Below, piece after piece: positions 54,876 to 64,000 of a stretch of 64,000 bases of DNA. The stretch is taken from positions 1-64,000 of the forward strand of contig NZ_QXFM01000020.1 of the NCBI RefSeq assembly GCF_003584015.1, read 5' to 3'. Made by a program: the position numbers and the translations under genes. How positions within the stretch are numbered: position 1 is the first letter of the stretch; each line of letters begins with the position of its first letter. This DNA comes from Aurantiacibacter xanthus (lineage in GTDB: Bacteria; Pseudomonadota; Alphaproteobacteria; Sphingomonadales; Sphingomonadaceae). The notes under the pieces were generated by a model that was given only the letters and a program-made list of their open reading frames with translations, did no database searches and was not told the DNA's origin.

Positions 54876-55745
54876 ATGGCAAGTCTCAAGGAACTCAAGG
54901 ACCGCATCAAGTCGGTCAAGTCGACGCAGAAGATCACCAAGGCGAAGCAGATGGTCGCCGCGGCGAAGCTGCGCAAGGCTCAGGCCGCAGCCGAGGCCGC
55001 GCGTCCCTATGCCGAGCGTCTCGCTGGCGTCATGGGCTCGCTTGCCAGCAAGGTGAGCGGCTCGGATGCGCCGCTGCTGCTCTCGGGCACCGGCAAGACC
55101 GACCGGCACCTGCTGGTGGTGGTCAACACCGACAAGGGCCTGTGCGGCGGTCTTAACGCCAACATCGTCAAGGAAGCCAAGCGGCAGGCCAAGGCGCTGG
55201 AAGCGGCGGGCAAAAAGGTCACCTTCTACCTCGTCGGCAAGAAGGGCCGCGCGCCGCTCAAGCGCGACTATGCCAGCCAGATCGGCGACGGCTTCGACAC
55301 CAGCGAAGTGCGCAACGTGGGCTTCCCCGAGGCCGAAGCGATTGCCGACGATCTCGTCGCCCGGTTCGAGAAGGGCGAGTTCGATGTCGCTCACCTCGTC
55401 TACCCGGTGTTCAAGAGCGCGCTGGCGCAAGACCCCACCACCGTGCAGATCCTGCCCGTCCCCGTACCCGAGACGGTCACCGACACTGGTGCCGTCGTCG
55501 AGTACGAGCCGAGCGAAGAGGAAATCCTCGAAGAGCTGCTGCCGCGCTACATCAAGACCCAGCTGTTCGGCGCGCTGCTCGAACGCGAGGCATCGGAGCA
55601 AGGCGCCTCGATGACCGCGATGGACAACGCCACCCGCAACGCGGGCGAGCTGATCGACAAGCTGACCGTCCAGTACAACCGCAGCCGTCAGGCCGCGATT
55701 ACCACCGAACTCGTTGAAATCATTGCCGGCGCGGAAGCGCTCTAA
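54876..55745 (+). CDS. atpG: ATP synthase F1 subunit gamma
   Basis: 289 residues. The N-terminal coiled-coil helix [20 protein letters not shown] and the C-terminal helix [18 protein letters not shown] are the standard rotor-shaft sequences. It transmits rotation between F0 and the alpha/beta hexamer. It is preceded by a repeat that separates it by 132 bases from atpA, with AGGGGAC as its ribosome site. Confidence 0.97.
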   Translation: MASLKELKDRIKSVKSTQKITKAKQMVAAAKLRKAQAAAEAARPYAERLAGVMGSLASKVSGSDAPLLLSGTGKTDRHLLVVVNTDKGLCGGLNANIVKEAKRQAKALEAAGKKVTFYLVGKKGRAPLKRDYASQIGDGFDTSEVRNVGFPEAEAIADDLVARFEKGEFDVAHLVYPVFKSALAQDPTTVQILPVPVPETVTDTGAVVEYEPSEEEILEELLPRYIKTQLFGALLEREASEQGASMTAMDNATRNAGELIDKLTVQYNRSRQAAITTELVEIIAGAEAL

Positions 55746-55758
55746 GAACCCGAGGTAA

Positions 55759-57219
<1,461 letters not shown>

Positions 57220-57230
57220 GCTTTCTCACT

Positions 57231-57350
57231 CCCCTCCCGCCTGCGGGAGGGGTCGGGGGTGGGCATGGGCCCGCAAGGGCCCACCCCGCTGCGACTAGGC
57301 CCTGCCACGGCAGGACCAAGTCTCACTGCCCCTCCCGCAAGCGGGAGGGG
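57231..57350. repeat. Cluster of palindromes between atpD and atpC
   Basis: Two copies of hairpin CCCCTCCCGC-nn-GCGGGAGGGG (57231-57252 and 57329-57350), each preceded by TCTCACT, enclose GGGGTGGGC/GCCCACCCC (57256-57264 and 57279-57287) and CCTGCC-AC-GGCAGG (57301-57314). The block looks like a composite repeat element. The atpC ribosome site AAGGA comes right after it. Confidence 0.85.
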
Positions 57351-57364
57351 GTAAGGATGGAACA

Positions 57365-57622
57365 ATGGCTCTGCATTTCGAACTCGTGACGCCGGAAAAG
57401 CTGGTCCGCTCCGAGGAGGTCCACATGGTGGTCGTCCCCGGGAGCGAGGGCGAGTTCGGCGTGCTTGAGGGCCACGCGCCCTTCATGTCGACGATTGCCG
57501 ACGGCACGGTGCAGGTCTTCAAGACCGCCGGCGCGCAGCCCGAAAGCATCATGGTCCGCGGCGGCTTTGCCGAAGTGGGCGACAAGGGTCTGACCGTGCT
57601 CGCCGAGCATGTCGACGACTGA
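57365..57622 (+). CDS. atpC: ATP synthase F1 subunit epsilon
   Basis: 85 residues. [20 protein letters not shown] and [19 protein letters not shown] are the beta-sandwich of epsilon. The C-terminal helical hairpin is absent, giving the short form common in Alphaproteobacteria, where inhibition depends on other factors. It is separated from atpD by a 145-base repeat block. Confidence 0.95.
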   Translation: MALHFELVTPEKLVRSEEVHMVVVPGSEGEFGVLEGHAPFMSTIADGTVQVFKTAGAQPESIMVRGGFAEVGDKGLTVLAEHVDD

Positions 57623-57637
57623 CGAAGAGGCCGGGGC

Positions 57638-57811
57638 GTGAACACGCGCCCCGGCGTCTGCGCCCGCAAGCGGCGCTTTTCCAGCGAGGCCGAGGCCATC
57701 GCCGTGGCGCTCAAGGCCGAGATCACCTTGCGCCCCTATCGCTGCCAGCTGTGCCGCGACTATCACCTTACCAGCCGCACCAAGGGCATGAAGAGCCTGC
57801 CGCGCCGATAA
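57638..57811 (+). CDS. Small zinc-ribbon-like basic protein
   Basis: 57 residues from the GTG at 57638, starting 15 bases after atpC. The body is basic, with the motif PYRCQLCRDYHLTSR giving one CxxC plus a His, and the front half RKRRFSSEAEAIAVA resembles unnamed sphingomonad proteins with this RC-x-x-C-x-x-xHLTS pattern. It may bind zinc or nucleic acid. Probably the last gene of the atp transcript. Confidence 0.65.
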   Translation: MNTRPGVCARKRRFSSEAEAIAVALKAEITLRPYRCQLCRDYHLTSRTKGMKSLPRR

Positions 57812-57989
57812 GGGCGGAGCTTTCCTACAGACACGCGAACGTGGCACAGCTACGCACCTCGCCGCCATGTATCGAAGAGGAAAGCCGCGCGTGAATTCCG
57901 CCCAAGTGTCAACTTCGCCCCGCCGCATCAAGTTACTGATACAACTGGATAATCTGAGCAATGCCGGGACGGTCGCGCTGTCAACTTCG

Positions 57990-58304
57990 TCACCTTCGCT
58001 GACGGCGGGTGGGCGCGTGAAAGTCGGGCGGCTTGTCGGCAATCCAGCGCAGGAACTTGGCCACCTCCGCGTCAGCTACCAACGGCTCCCGCGCTCCGCC
58101 CAGACGCAAAAGCTGAGCGTTGGTGAAGCAGGCGTGGATCGTGCGATGGCAGATCGGATGGACCGGCACGGTTGTTTTGCCGCGCTTGGCCTTGGGCACG
58201 ACATGATGGAATTGAACCCGCCGCCCGAGCGGTCGCTCACACAGCCAGCAGGTTGCATTGGCGCCAGTGGGCTGTTGGCTGGCAGGCTTCACCAGAGTAA
58301 CCAA
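57990..58304 (-). CDS. HNH nuclease-domain protein
   Basis: About 104 residues from the TTG at 58304; the start is uncertain, as GTG at 58292 and an ATG at 58373 (which would overlap the next gene) are in frame. The HNH fold is visible as CWLCERPLG, then VQFHHVVPKAK, then VHPICHRTIHA, with two Cys on a zinc knuckle. Stand-alone HNH proteins of this size recur in sphingomonads; their targets are unknown. Divergent from the glycosyltransferase gene. Confidence 0.75.
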   Translation of the reverse strand: MVTLVKPASQQPTGANATCWLCERPLGRRVQFHHVVPKAKRGKTTVPVHPICHRTIHACFTNAQLLRLGGAREPLVADAEVAKFLRWIADKPPDFHAPTRRQRR

Positions 58305-58339
58305 GCGCCTTCCCAAGGCTACGACAAGCCCGTTTCCCG

Positions 58340-59848
58340 ATGAGAAAGACCTCGCCCGTGGCCATCCCGTCAAACCTGCAACACCGCAGCACCGGCCTTG
58401 GCGCCTACCTGCGCCACAACGGGCCCGGCCTGCTCGCGCTGCTGGCAGTGGTGCTGGCGACGCGCGTCATGTGGTTCGGCGATCCGGTGGCCGACTACGA
58501 CGAGCAGCTCTATTCGTTCATCGGCTGGCGCTTGCAATATGGCGAGCTTCCTTACGTCGACTGGTGGGACCGCAAGCCGTTCGGCCTGTTCGCCATCTTC
58601 GGCCTCGCGCATCTGCTGTTCGGCCCCGGCCCCATCGCCTTTCAGATCGCTGCGGCCCTCGCGGCCTTCGCCTCCGGCTGGCTCACCTATGCCAATGCGC
58701 GGCTGATCGGCGGGCGGCTGGCGGCCACCTTTGCCGGGATGGTGACGGTGACGCTGCTGGCGCTCTACGGCAGCTACTCAGGACAGAGCGAGGTGTTCTT
58801 CACCCCGCTGTTGCTGGCGATGGTGCGGCTGCTGGCCGAACCCGACCATCGCGCATTCACCCGCCGGGCCGCGCTCGCCATGTTGATCGGCGGGATCGCG
58901 CTGCAGGTGAAATACACCGTCATTCCGCATTGCCTCGTGTTCGGGTGCTATGCGCTGTGGATCGAATATCGGCGCGGGGCGGATCTGGTAACACTGGCGA
59001 AGCGCGCGCTGCTGTTCGTCGCCCTCGGCCTGCTGCCCACCGTGCTGGTGGCCTTGCTTTACCTTGCCGCAGGCGGTTTCGATGCGTTTTTCTTCGCCAA
59101 CTTCGTCAGCTTCTTCGACCGCCTGCCCGCACAGCAGGGGCGCTGGAAAAGCGGCTATCGCATCCTCACCGCACCGGTGGCGATCTTCACTATCGGTGGC
59201 ATCTACGCCGCCTTTCGCATGTCCCGCCCGCGCGACTGGGCGGCATGGCGCCTGTTCGCGCTCTTTGGCGCTGCGTCGGTCGCCTCGGTGTTTCTGCCCA
59301 GCACGGTCTACGGCTACTATTTCGCCGGGTTCGCCGGCCCCGCCGCGCTGCTGGCGGTGCCGCTGTTCGACAGCAGGGCCGTGTTGCGCATCGCACTCAG
59401 CCTGCTTTTGCTGGGAAGCCTTGCCTACCTTCACAACATTCCCAACCGCAGCGAGCGGTCGCAGCAGGAACGGCACGCCGCCGACCGATTTGCCGCCGCC
59501 ATTGCGCCCCACGTCGATGCGAAGAGCAAGTGCCTGTGGCTGTTCGACGGCCCCACCTCGCTTTACCGGATGACCGGCTCATGCGTGCCGACCCGGTTCG
59601 TCTATCCCGATCACCTCAACAACGCGCTCGAAACCGAGGCGCTCGGGATCGATCAGACCGGCGAGGTCGCGCGCGTGCTCGCCACTCGGCCCAGCGTCAT
59701 CGTGACCGCCAATCGCCCCGTGACCCAGCAGAACCTGGAAGCAAATGCGCTGGTCAAGGCGGCGATCGCAGCCGATTACCGCGCTATCGCCACGGCCGGC
59801 ATACAAAAGCGCACGCTCACCGCCTGGGTCCGCAAGACCGGGGAATGA
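58340..59848 (+). CDS. PMT/ArnT-type membrane glycosyltransferase
   Basis: 502 residues with about ten membrane segments. The first external loop has VADYDEQLYSF, the Asp-Glu motif of GT-C enzymes (protein O-mannosyltransferase and ArnT families) that binds the lipid-linked sugar. The C-terminal 100 residues form a soluble periplasmic part. It likely transfers a sugar from polyprenyl phosphate to a lipid or protein outside the inner membrane. Donor and acceptor are unknown. Confidence 0.85.
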   Translation: MRKTSPVAIPSNLQHRSTGLGAYLRHNGPGLLALLAVVLATRVMWFGDPVADYDEQLYSFIGWRLQYGELPYVDWWDRKPFGLFAIFGLAHLLFGPGPIAFQIAAALAAFASGWLTYANARLIGGRLAATFAGMVTVTLLALYGSYSGQSEVFFTPLLLAMVRLLAEPDHRAFTRRAALAMLIGGIALQVKYTVIPHCLVFGCYALWIEYRRGADLVTLAKRALLFVALGLLPTVLVALLYLAAGGFDAFFFANFVSFFDRLPAQQGRWKSGYRILTAPVAIFTIGGIYAAFRMSRPRDWAAWRLFALFGAASVASVFLPSTVYGYYFAGFAGPAALLAVPLFDSRAVLRIALSLLLLGSLAYLHNIPNRSERSQQERHAADRFAAAIAPHVDAKSKCLWLFDGPTSLYRMTGSCVPTRFVYPDHLNNALETEALGIDQTGEVARVLATRPSVIVTANRPVTQQNLEANALVKAAIAADYRAIATAGIQKRTLTAWVRKTGE

Positions 59849-59852
59849 CCTG

Positions 59853-60743
59853 CTAGGCAGGTCGGCGCGTGCGCCCGTCGTGCCAGAGGTAGAGCCCGGC
59901 GCCGATAATGATCGCCGCACCCACGACGGCGAGCCCGTCCGGAACATCGTCGAAGAACACCCAACCCATCGTGATGGCCATCAGCAACTGGCCGTAGGTC
60001 ATCGGCGCAACGGTGCCCGCCCCGGCCTTCGCCGTGCCCATGTAGATCAGCCATTGCGCCAGGGTCGCGGTGAATCCGATCAGCGCGCAGCGCGCCAGCA
60101 CCGTCCAGTGCGGCCAGGTCAGCACGAAAGGCTCCAGACCACTGAGGTGCCCTGCGACCGTCACCGTGAGGAGGATAATCATTGCCGTGACCGACATGTA
60201 GTATTGCATCGCCAGCACGCTGGCGCGCCCGTGGACCTTGCGGTTGGCGATGATCGTCACCGCCATGGCGCAGGCGGCCATCAGCGGGAACAGCACGCCC
60301 CAGCCAGCAGCCTCGAAATTGGGCCGCAGCACGATAATCACGCCGACAAAGGCCATGCCACAAGCGATCCAGGTGCTCTTGCGCGCCCGTTCGCCAAGGA
60401 ACATCATCGCCAGCAGCGCCGTGATCACCGGCTGGGTAAAGGCGATGGTGGTCGCCTCGGCCAGCGGCATCACCCAGACGGCGAAGAACATGCCGATGGC
60501 GGCACAGCTGATCGCCATCCCGCGCACCCATTGCAGCTTGTCGCGCGGAAGGGCGAGCGCCTTTACCCCTTCGCTGCGCGCCAGCAGGAGGGCCAGCAGC
60601 GCGCTGCCCACCACATAGCGTGTGGCCGCCATGGCCGGCGCGGGCCAGGTGCCCATCATCCCCTTCACGATCGCATCGCCGATCGAAAGGGTGCAGAAAC
60701 CGGCAAGCGCATAAAGCAGGCCGGCGCGATCCGAATTGTGCAT
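59853..60743 (-). CDS. EamA/DMT-family transporter
   Basis: 296 residues from the ATG at 60743; the frame runs farther upstream but that part is unlikely to be coding. Ten hydrophobic segments in two EamA repeats, with EATTIAFTQPVITALLAMMFLGER at the end of the first, typical of DMT exporters. Substrate unknown; relatives export amino acids or other metabolites. Convergent with the glycosyltransferase gene, four bases apart. Confidence 0.9.
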   Translation of the reverse strand: MHNSDRAGLLYALAGFCTLSIGDAIVKGMMGTWPAPAMAATRYVVGSALLALLLARSEGVKALALPRDKLQWVRGMAISCAAIGMFFAVWVMPLAEATTIAFTQPVITALLAMMFLGERARKSTWIACGMAFVGVIIVLRPNFEAAGWGVLFPLMAACAMAVTIIANRKVHGRASVLAMQYYMSVTAMIILLTVTVAGHLSGLEPFVLTWPHWTVLARCALIGFTATLAQWLIYMGTAKAGAGTVAPMTYGQLLMAITMGWVFFDDVPDGLAVVGAAIIIGAGLYLWHDGRTRRPA

Positions 60744-60949
60744 GAAGGTTCCGTCCCCGCTGATGCGCCCGCCTAGGCGGACGACGACGGCCATGCAATC
60801 GTTGGCGACTGGCGGCAACCATCTTGCGACCACCCGCGCACAAGCAGCCAATACCTTTGCGAAATCTTTACCAAGATTGCCCAGAAGCTGGCTGATTTCG
60901 TTAGGCAGGCGCGGGAATCGCGCGGCCGGACAGACAAAGAGGGACGGCA

Positions 60950-62503
60950 ATGAGCGCATTCGGACGCAAGAACGGCGTCGGTGGACCGGGCGGCGGAGCG
61001 GGGTCTCGCCCCAGCTTCGGCATCGCCAAGCCGATGCGTACAGGCGCGCCCCCTTCCCCGACCGACCGCAACGCCAGCCAGACGTCAGGCGGCGAGCAGT
61101 TCCCGCCCATTCCCAACAGCGGCATTCCTCTGGAGCCCGGCGCCGAACCGGTCATCGTCAGCCCCCACGCCGATGCCATGAGCCGCCTCGCCGACCGCGT
61201 GAACGCCTCGGGCGAGGCTGGCGTCAGCGAAGTCGGCGGGTTCGAACAGTCGGTTCACAAGATCAAGGAACAGGTGCTGCCGCGCCTGCTCGAACGTGTC
61301 GACCCGGAAGCGGCGGCCACCCTCTCGAAGGAAGAGCTGTCGGAAGAATTCCGGCCGATCATCATGGAGGTGCTGGCCGAGCTGCGCATCACGCTTAACC
61401 GGCGCGAACAGTTCGCGCTGGAAAAGGTGCTGATCGACGAGCTGCTCGGCTTCGGCCCGCTCGAAGAACTGCTCAACGACCCTGACATTTCGGATATCAT
61501 GGTCAACGGCCCGCAGCAGACTTACATCGAGCGCAAGGGCAAGCTGCAGATCGCGCCGATCCAGTTCCGCGACGAGGCGCACCTGTTCCAGATCGCCCAG
61601 CGCATCGTGAACCAGGTCGGCCGCCGCGTCGACCAGACCACGCCGCTGGCCGACGCCCGCTTGAAGGACGGCTCTCGTGTCAACGTGATCGTGCCGCCGC
61701 TGAGCCTCAAGGGCACGGCGATCTCGATCCGTAAGTTTTCCGAGAAACCGATCACCATCGACATGCTCAAGGGCTTCGGCTCGATGAACGAGAAGATGGC
61801 GACCGCGCTGAAGATTGCGGGCGCGAGCCGGATGAACATCGTGATCTCGGGCGGTACGGGCTCGGGCAAGACGACGATGCTCAACGCGCTGTCGAAGATG
61901 ATCGATCCCGGCGAACGCGTGCTGACGATCGAGGACGCGGCCGAACTGCGCTTGCAGCAGCCGCACTGGCTGCCGCTCGAAACCCGCCCGCCGAACCTCG
62001 AAGGTCAGGGCGCGATCACCATCGGTGATCTGGTGAAGAACGCCCTGCGTATGCGGCCCGACCGGATCATCCTCGGCGAAATCCGCGGCGCGGAGTGTTT
62101 CGACCTCCTCGCCGCAATGAACACCGGCCACGACGGCTCGATGTGTACGCTGCACGCCAACAGCCCGCGCGAGTGTCTTGGCCGTATGGAAAACATGATC
62201 CTGATGGGCGACATCAAGATCCCCAAGGAAGCGATCAGCCGCCAGATCGCCGAATCGGTCGACCTGATCGTGCAGGTGAAGCGCCTGCGCGACGGTTCAC
62301 GCCGCACCACCAACATCACCGAGGTGATCGGGATGGAAGGCGACGTGATCGTGACGCAGGAATTGTTCAACTTCGAATATCTCGACGAGGGCGAGGACGG
62401 CAAGATCATCGGCGAATACCGCAGCTCTGGCCTGCGCCCCTACACGCTGGAAAAGGCGCGTCAGTTCGGGTTCGATCAGGCCTATCTGGAGGCCTGCCTC
62501 TAG
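60950..62503 (+). CDS. cpaF: CpaF/TadA secretion ATPase
   Basis: 517 residues. A Gly/Pro-rich N-terminus is followed by the type II/IV secretion ATPase core with Walker A GGTGSGKTT near residue 300, an Asp box ILGEIRGAECFD and a His box TLHANSPRE. It powers assembly of Flp/Tad pili. The usual cpaB-cpaE and tadBC neighbours are absent here, so it may serve a Tad locus elsewhere in the genome. It is preceded by a 200-base gap with no clear signal. Confidence 0.93.
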   Translation: MSAFGRKNGVGGPGGGAGSRPSFGIAKPMRTGAPPSPTDRNASQTSGGEQFPPIPNSGIPLEPGAEPVIVSPHADAMSRLADRVNASGEAGVSEVGGFEQSVHKIKEQVLPRLLERVDPEAAATLSKEELSEEFRPIIMEVLAELRITLNRREQFALEKVLIDELLGFGPLEELLNDPDISDIMVNGPQQTYIERKGKLQIAPIQFRDEAHLFQIAQRIVNQVGRRVDQTTPLADARLKDGSRVNVIVPPLSLKGTAISIRKFSEKPITIDMLKGFGSMNEKMATALKIAGASRMNIVISGGTGSGKTTMLNALSKMIDPGERVLTIEDAAELRLQQPHWLPLETRPPNLEGQGAITIGDLVKNALRMRPDRIILGEIRGAECFDLLAAMNTGHDGSMCTLHANSPRECLGRMENMILMGDIKIPKEAISRQIAESVDLIVQVKRLRDGSRRTTNITEVIGMEGDVIVTQELFNFEYLDEGEDGKIIGEYRSSGLRPYTLEKARQFGFDQAYLEACL

Positions 62504-62505
62504 GC

Positions 62506-62736
62506 CTAGCCCTTCAGCCAGCCGCTGATCGCCAGTGCCATCAGCAGCAGCCCGAGCAGCGACGTCAGCGCGGCAATATCGCGCCAGGGCAACACGCCCA
62601 CCGCATCGATATCGCGCCGGTTGCGGCGGCGACGCTCGCCCATGAAGGCGATGAACGAAAGCACCAGCATCGCCAGCCCCGCCAGCCCGATCAGGGTCGC
62701 GTCGCTGGCGAACAGCAGGAAGTCGGGCTCTTTCAT
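62506..62736 (-). CDS. Small two-helix membrane protein
   Basis: 76 residues from the ATG at 62736. Two membrane segments (ATLIGLAGLAMLVLSFIAF and ALTSLLGLLLMALAIS) flank a strongly basic loop GERRRRNRRD. No family recognised. Convergent with cpaF, stop codons two bases apart, and divergent from the next gene. Confidence 0.6.
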   Translation of the reverse strand: MKEPDFLLFASDATLIGLAGLAMLVLSFIAFMGERRRRNRRDIDAVGVLPWRDIAALTSLLGLLLMALAISGWLKG

Positions 62737-62791
62737 GGGCGGCCATATGGGCATCGCTTGCCACCTGCGCAATCACCTCTAAGGCAGGCCC

Positions 62792-63706
62792 ATGAGCGAT
62801 AGCAATCTTGACCGGCCGATGCTGGCGCTGGCCATGCGGCTTGCCGGCATCATGGGTTTTGCCCTGATGGCGGCGCTGATCAAGCTGGCATCGCAGCGGG
62901 GCATCCATCTTGCCGAGATCATGTTCTGGCGGCAGTTCGTCACCCTGCCGCTGATTGCCGGCTGGGCCGTCTATGCGGGCGGGTTGCACCTGCTCGCCAC
63001 CAAGCGGCCCAAGGCGCATCTGGCGCGCAGCCTTTATGGCATCGTGGGAATGCTGTGCAATTTCGGCGCGGTGATCCTGCTGCCGCTGGCCGAGGCGCAG
63101 ACGATCAACTTCTCCGCCCCCATTTTCGCCGTGATCCTGTCGATGGTGCTGCTGCGCGAGCAGGTCGGGGTGTGGCGCTGGTCGGCGGTGCTGGCGGGCT
63201 TCGTCGGCATCCTCATCATCGCGCGCCCCGGCGATAGCGACATTGCGCTCGACGGCGCGCTGGTGGCGCTGGGCGGTGCCTTCATGATCGCACTGATCTC
63301 GATCCAGATCCGCGATCTCGGCAAGACCGAGAAGCCCTATGTGATCGTGTTCTGGTTCGCGCTCACCACCGTGGTGCTGACCGCACCGTTTCTGCCTTTC
63401 ACCATGAAAGCCCACGGATGGCAGGACTGGCTGCTGCTGCTCGGCATCGGGCTGAGCGGCACCTGGGGGCAGCTCCTGATCACGATGGCGCTGCGCTATG
63501 GCAAGGTCGCGAGCGTGATCGTGATGGACTATTCGGCCATCGTCTGGGCGACGCTGCTGGGGTGGCTGATGTTTGCGAACCTGCCGCCCGCAACCACTTT
63601 CATCGGCGCACCGATTGTGATCGCGGCGGGGCTGGTGATCGCCTGGCGCGAGCGGGTGCTGTCACAGCGGGCATTTGTCGATCAGCGGCAGGCTACCGGA
63701 ACCTGA
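62792..63706 (+). CDS. EamA/DMT-family transporter (RhaT/RarD-like)
   Basis: 304 residues with ten hydrophobic segments and two EamA repeats; AEAQTINFSAPIFAVILSMVLLRE closes the first. Related to, but clearly different from, the exporter at 59853-60743. Substrate unknown. Confidence 0.9.
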   Translation: MSDSNLDRPMLALAMRLAGIMGFALMAALIKLASQRGIHLAEIMFWRQFVTLPLIAGWAVYAGGLHLLATKRPKAHLARSLYGIVGMLCNFGAVILLPLAEAQTINFSAPIFAVILSMVLLREQVGVWRWSAVLAGFVGILIIARPGDSDIALDGALVALGGAFMIALISIQIRDLGKTEKPYVIVFWFALTTVVLTAPFLPFTMKAHGWQDWLLLLGIGLSGTWGQLLITMALRYGKVASVIVMDYSAIVWATLLGWLMFANLPPATTFIGAPIVIAAGLVIAWRERVLSQRAFVDQRQATGT

Positions 63707-63789
63707 AGCGCGTTCGGCGGTTTCCCCTGCAATCCCTCTCGGAGGCAGAAAAACGCCGTGAACCGAGGGGCTTCAGGAAAGGAATTGTC

Positions 63790-63918
63790 ATGACCCGCAA
63801 GCTGATTCTCGCCGCCGCTACTGCCGCGCTCGCCTTTGCCGCCACCGCCTGTAACACCGTGAGCGGCGCGGGCGAAGACCTGCAGTCTGCATCCGACACT
63901 GTGAAGAACGAGATGTAA
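63790..63918 (+). CDS. Entericidin A/B-family lipoprotein
   Basis: 42 residues from the ATG at 63790, with GGAAAGGA before it. A signal peptide ends at lipobox ATAC, and the mature peptide NTVSGAGEDLQSASDTVKN is the entericidin pattern. Entericidins are tiny lipoproteins; EcnB is linked to cell lysis and EcnA to its neutralisation, but single copies in alphaproteobacteria have unclear roles. No partner gene is beside it. Confidence 0.88.
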   Translation: MTRKLILAAATAALAFAATACNTVSGAGEDLQSASDTVKNEM

Positions 63919-63950
63919 TCCAACCCGGCGAGCACTATCGCAACCGGTCG

Positions 63951-64000
63951 TCAGCCTTCGCGGCGATAGACCAGCATCAGGTTGTTCGCCGGCATTGCGT
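63951..64000 (-). CDS. 3' end of an unidentified minus-strand gene
   Basis: The last 50 bases read on the minus strand as an open frame ending AMPANNLMLVYRREG and a TGA stop at 63951-63953. Only about 15 residues are visible, so no family can be named. The basic end with aliphatic strand is compatible with many enzymes, including methyltransferases. Confidence 0.4.
   Translation of the reverse strand, partial: AMPANNLMLVYRREG

Noticed and set aside
57220-57364. Riboswitch or leader before atpC
   Set aside because: The structure is explained by duplicated palindromic repeats; no known riboswitch core is seen.

Overview
The window is a GC-rich alphaproteobacterial chromosome segment, most likely from Sphingomonadales and plausibly an Erythrobacter/Porphyrobacter/Altererythrobacter relative. 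The pointers are a class I lysyl-tRNA synthetase, a Caulobacter-type TonB-dependent receptor, an rpmF-plsX-fabH-ihfA-merR string, an atpHAGDC operon with F0 encoded elsewhere, a short LOV histidine kinase of the type known from Erythrobacter, and many intergenic palindromic repeats. This placement is inferred from gene content only.

Layout. 1-2498: the end of a histidine-kinase-like gene, a polysaccharide deacetylase, and two tRNA genes (CAU and UGG anticodons). 2499-18441: a compact alginate-utilisation locus. 18503-24695: YitT-like membrane protein, EttA, a GIY-YIG nuclease gene boxed in by palindromic repeats, a ClC channel/antiporter, an RcnB-like Arg-rich protein and a 2OG-Fe(II) oxygenase. 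24747-35466: LysRS, MscS channel, tannase/feruloyl esterase, DinG-like helicase, SixA, then the MerR-IhfA-FabH-PlsX-L32 block on the minus strand. 35657-46355: MAPEG, a metallo-beta-lactamase hydrolase, an S24 repressor divergent from two tiny genes, an aldehyde dehydrogenase and a 2-hydroxyacid dehydrogenase, CysS, CobT, and DUF2939, DUF2490 and DUF4197 proteins. 46409-52467: PriA, LOV kinase, Ada, membrane trypsin-like protease. 52630-57622: F1 ATP synthase genes interrupted by repeats. 57638-64000: small zinc-ribbon and HNH proteins, a PMT-type glycosyltransferase, two EamA exporters, the CpaF/TadA secretion ATPase, a small membrane protein, an entericidin and the end of another gene.

The alginate locus reads as a pathway. 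A TonB receptor takes up oligomers; a translationally coupled lipoprotein esterase may remove acetyl groups. PL7 and PL6 lyases cut the polymer and a PL17 lipoprotein makes unsaturated monomers. A KdgF-like cupin opens the monomer toward DEH, an MFS permease carries uronate into the cytoplasm, an SDR reduces DEH to KDG, and KdgK phosphorylates it. The KDPG aldolase is not in the window. One FadR/GntR-type regulator sits inside the locus, and TTGGTAT-type half-sites occur at its flanks and before the receptor. A GH3 glucosidase gene closes the locus on the opposite strand.

The points most worth checking are the PL7 enzyme with Tyr in place of the family's catalytic His, the GIY-YIG gene bounded by perfect 24-bp inverted repeats, the repressor/small-HTH divergent pair with spaced motifs between them, and palindromic repeats lodged inside the ATP synthase operon.
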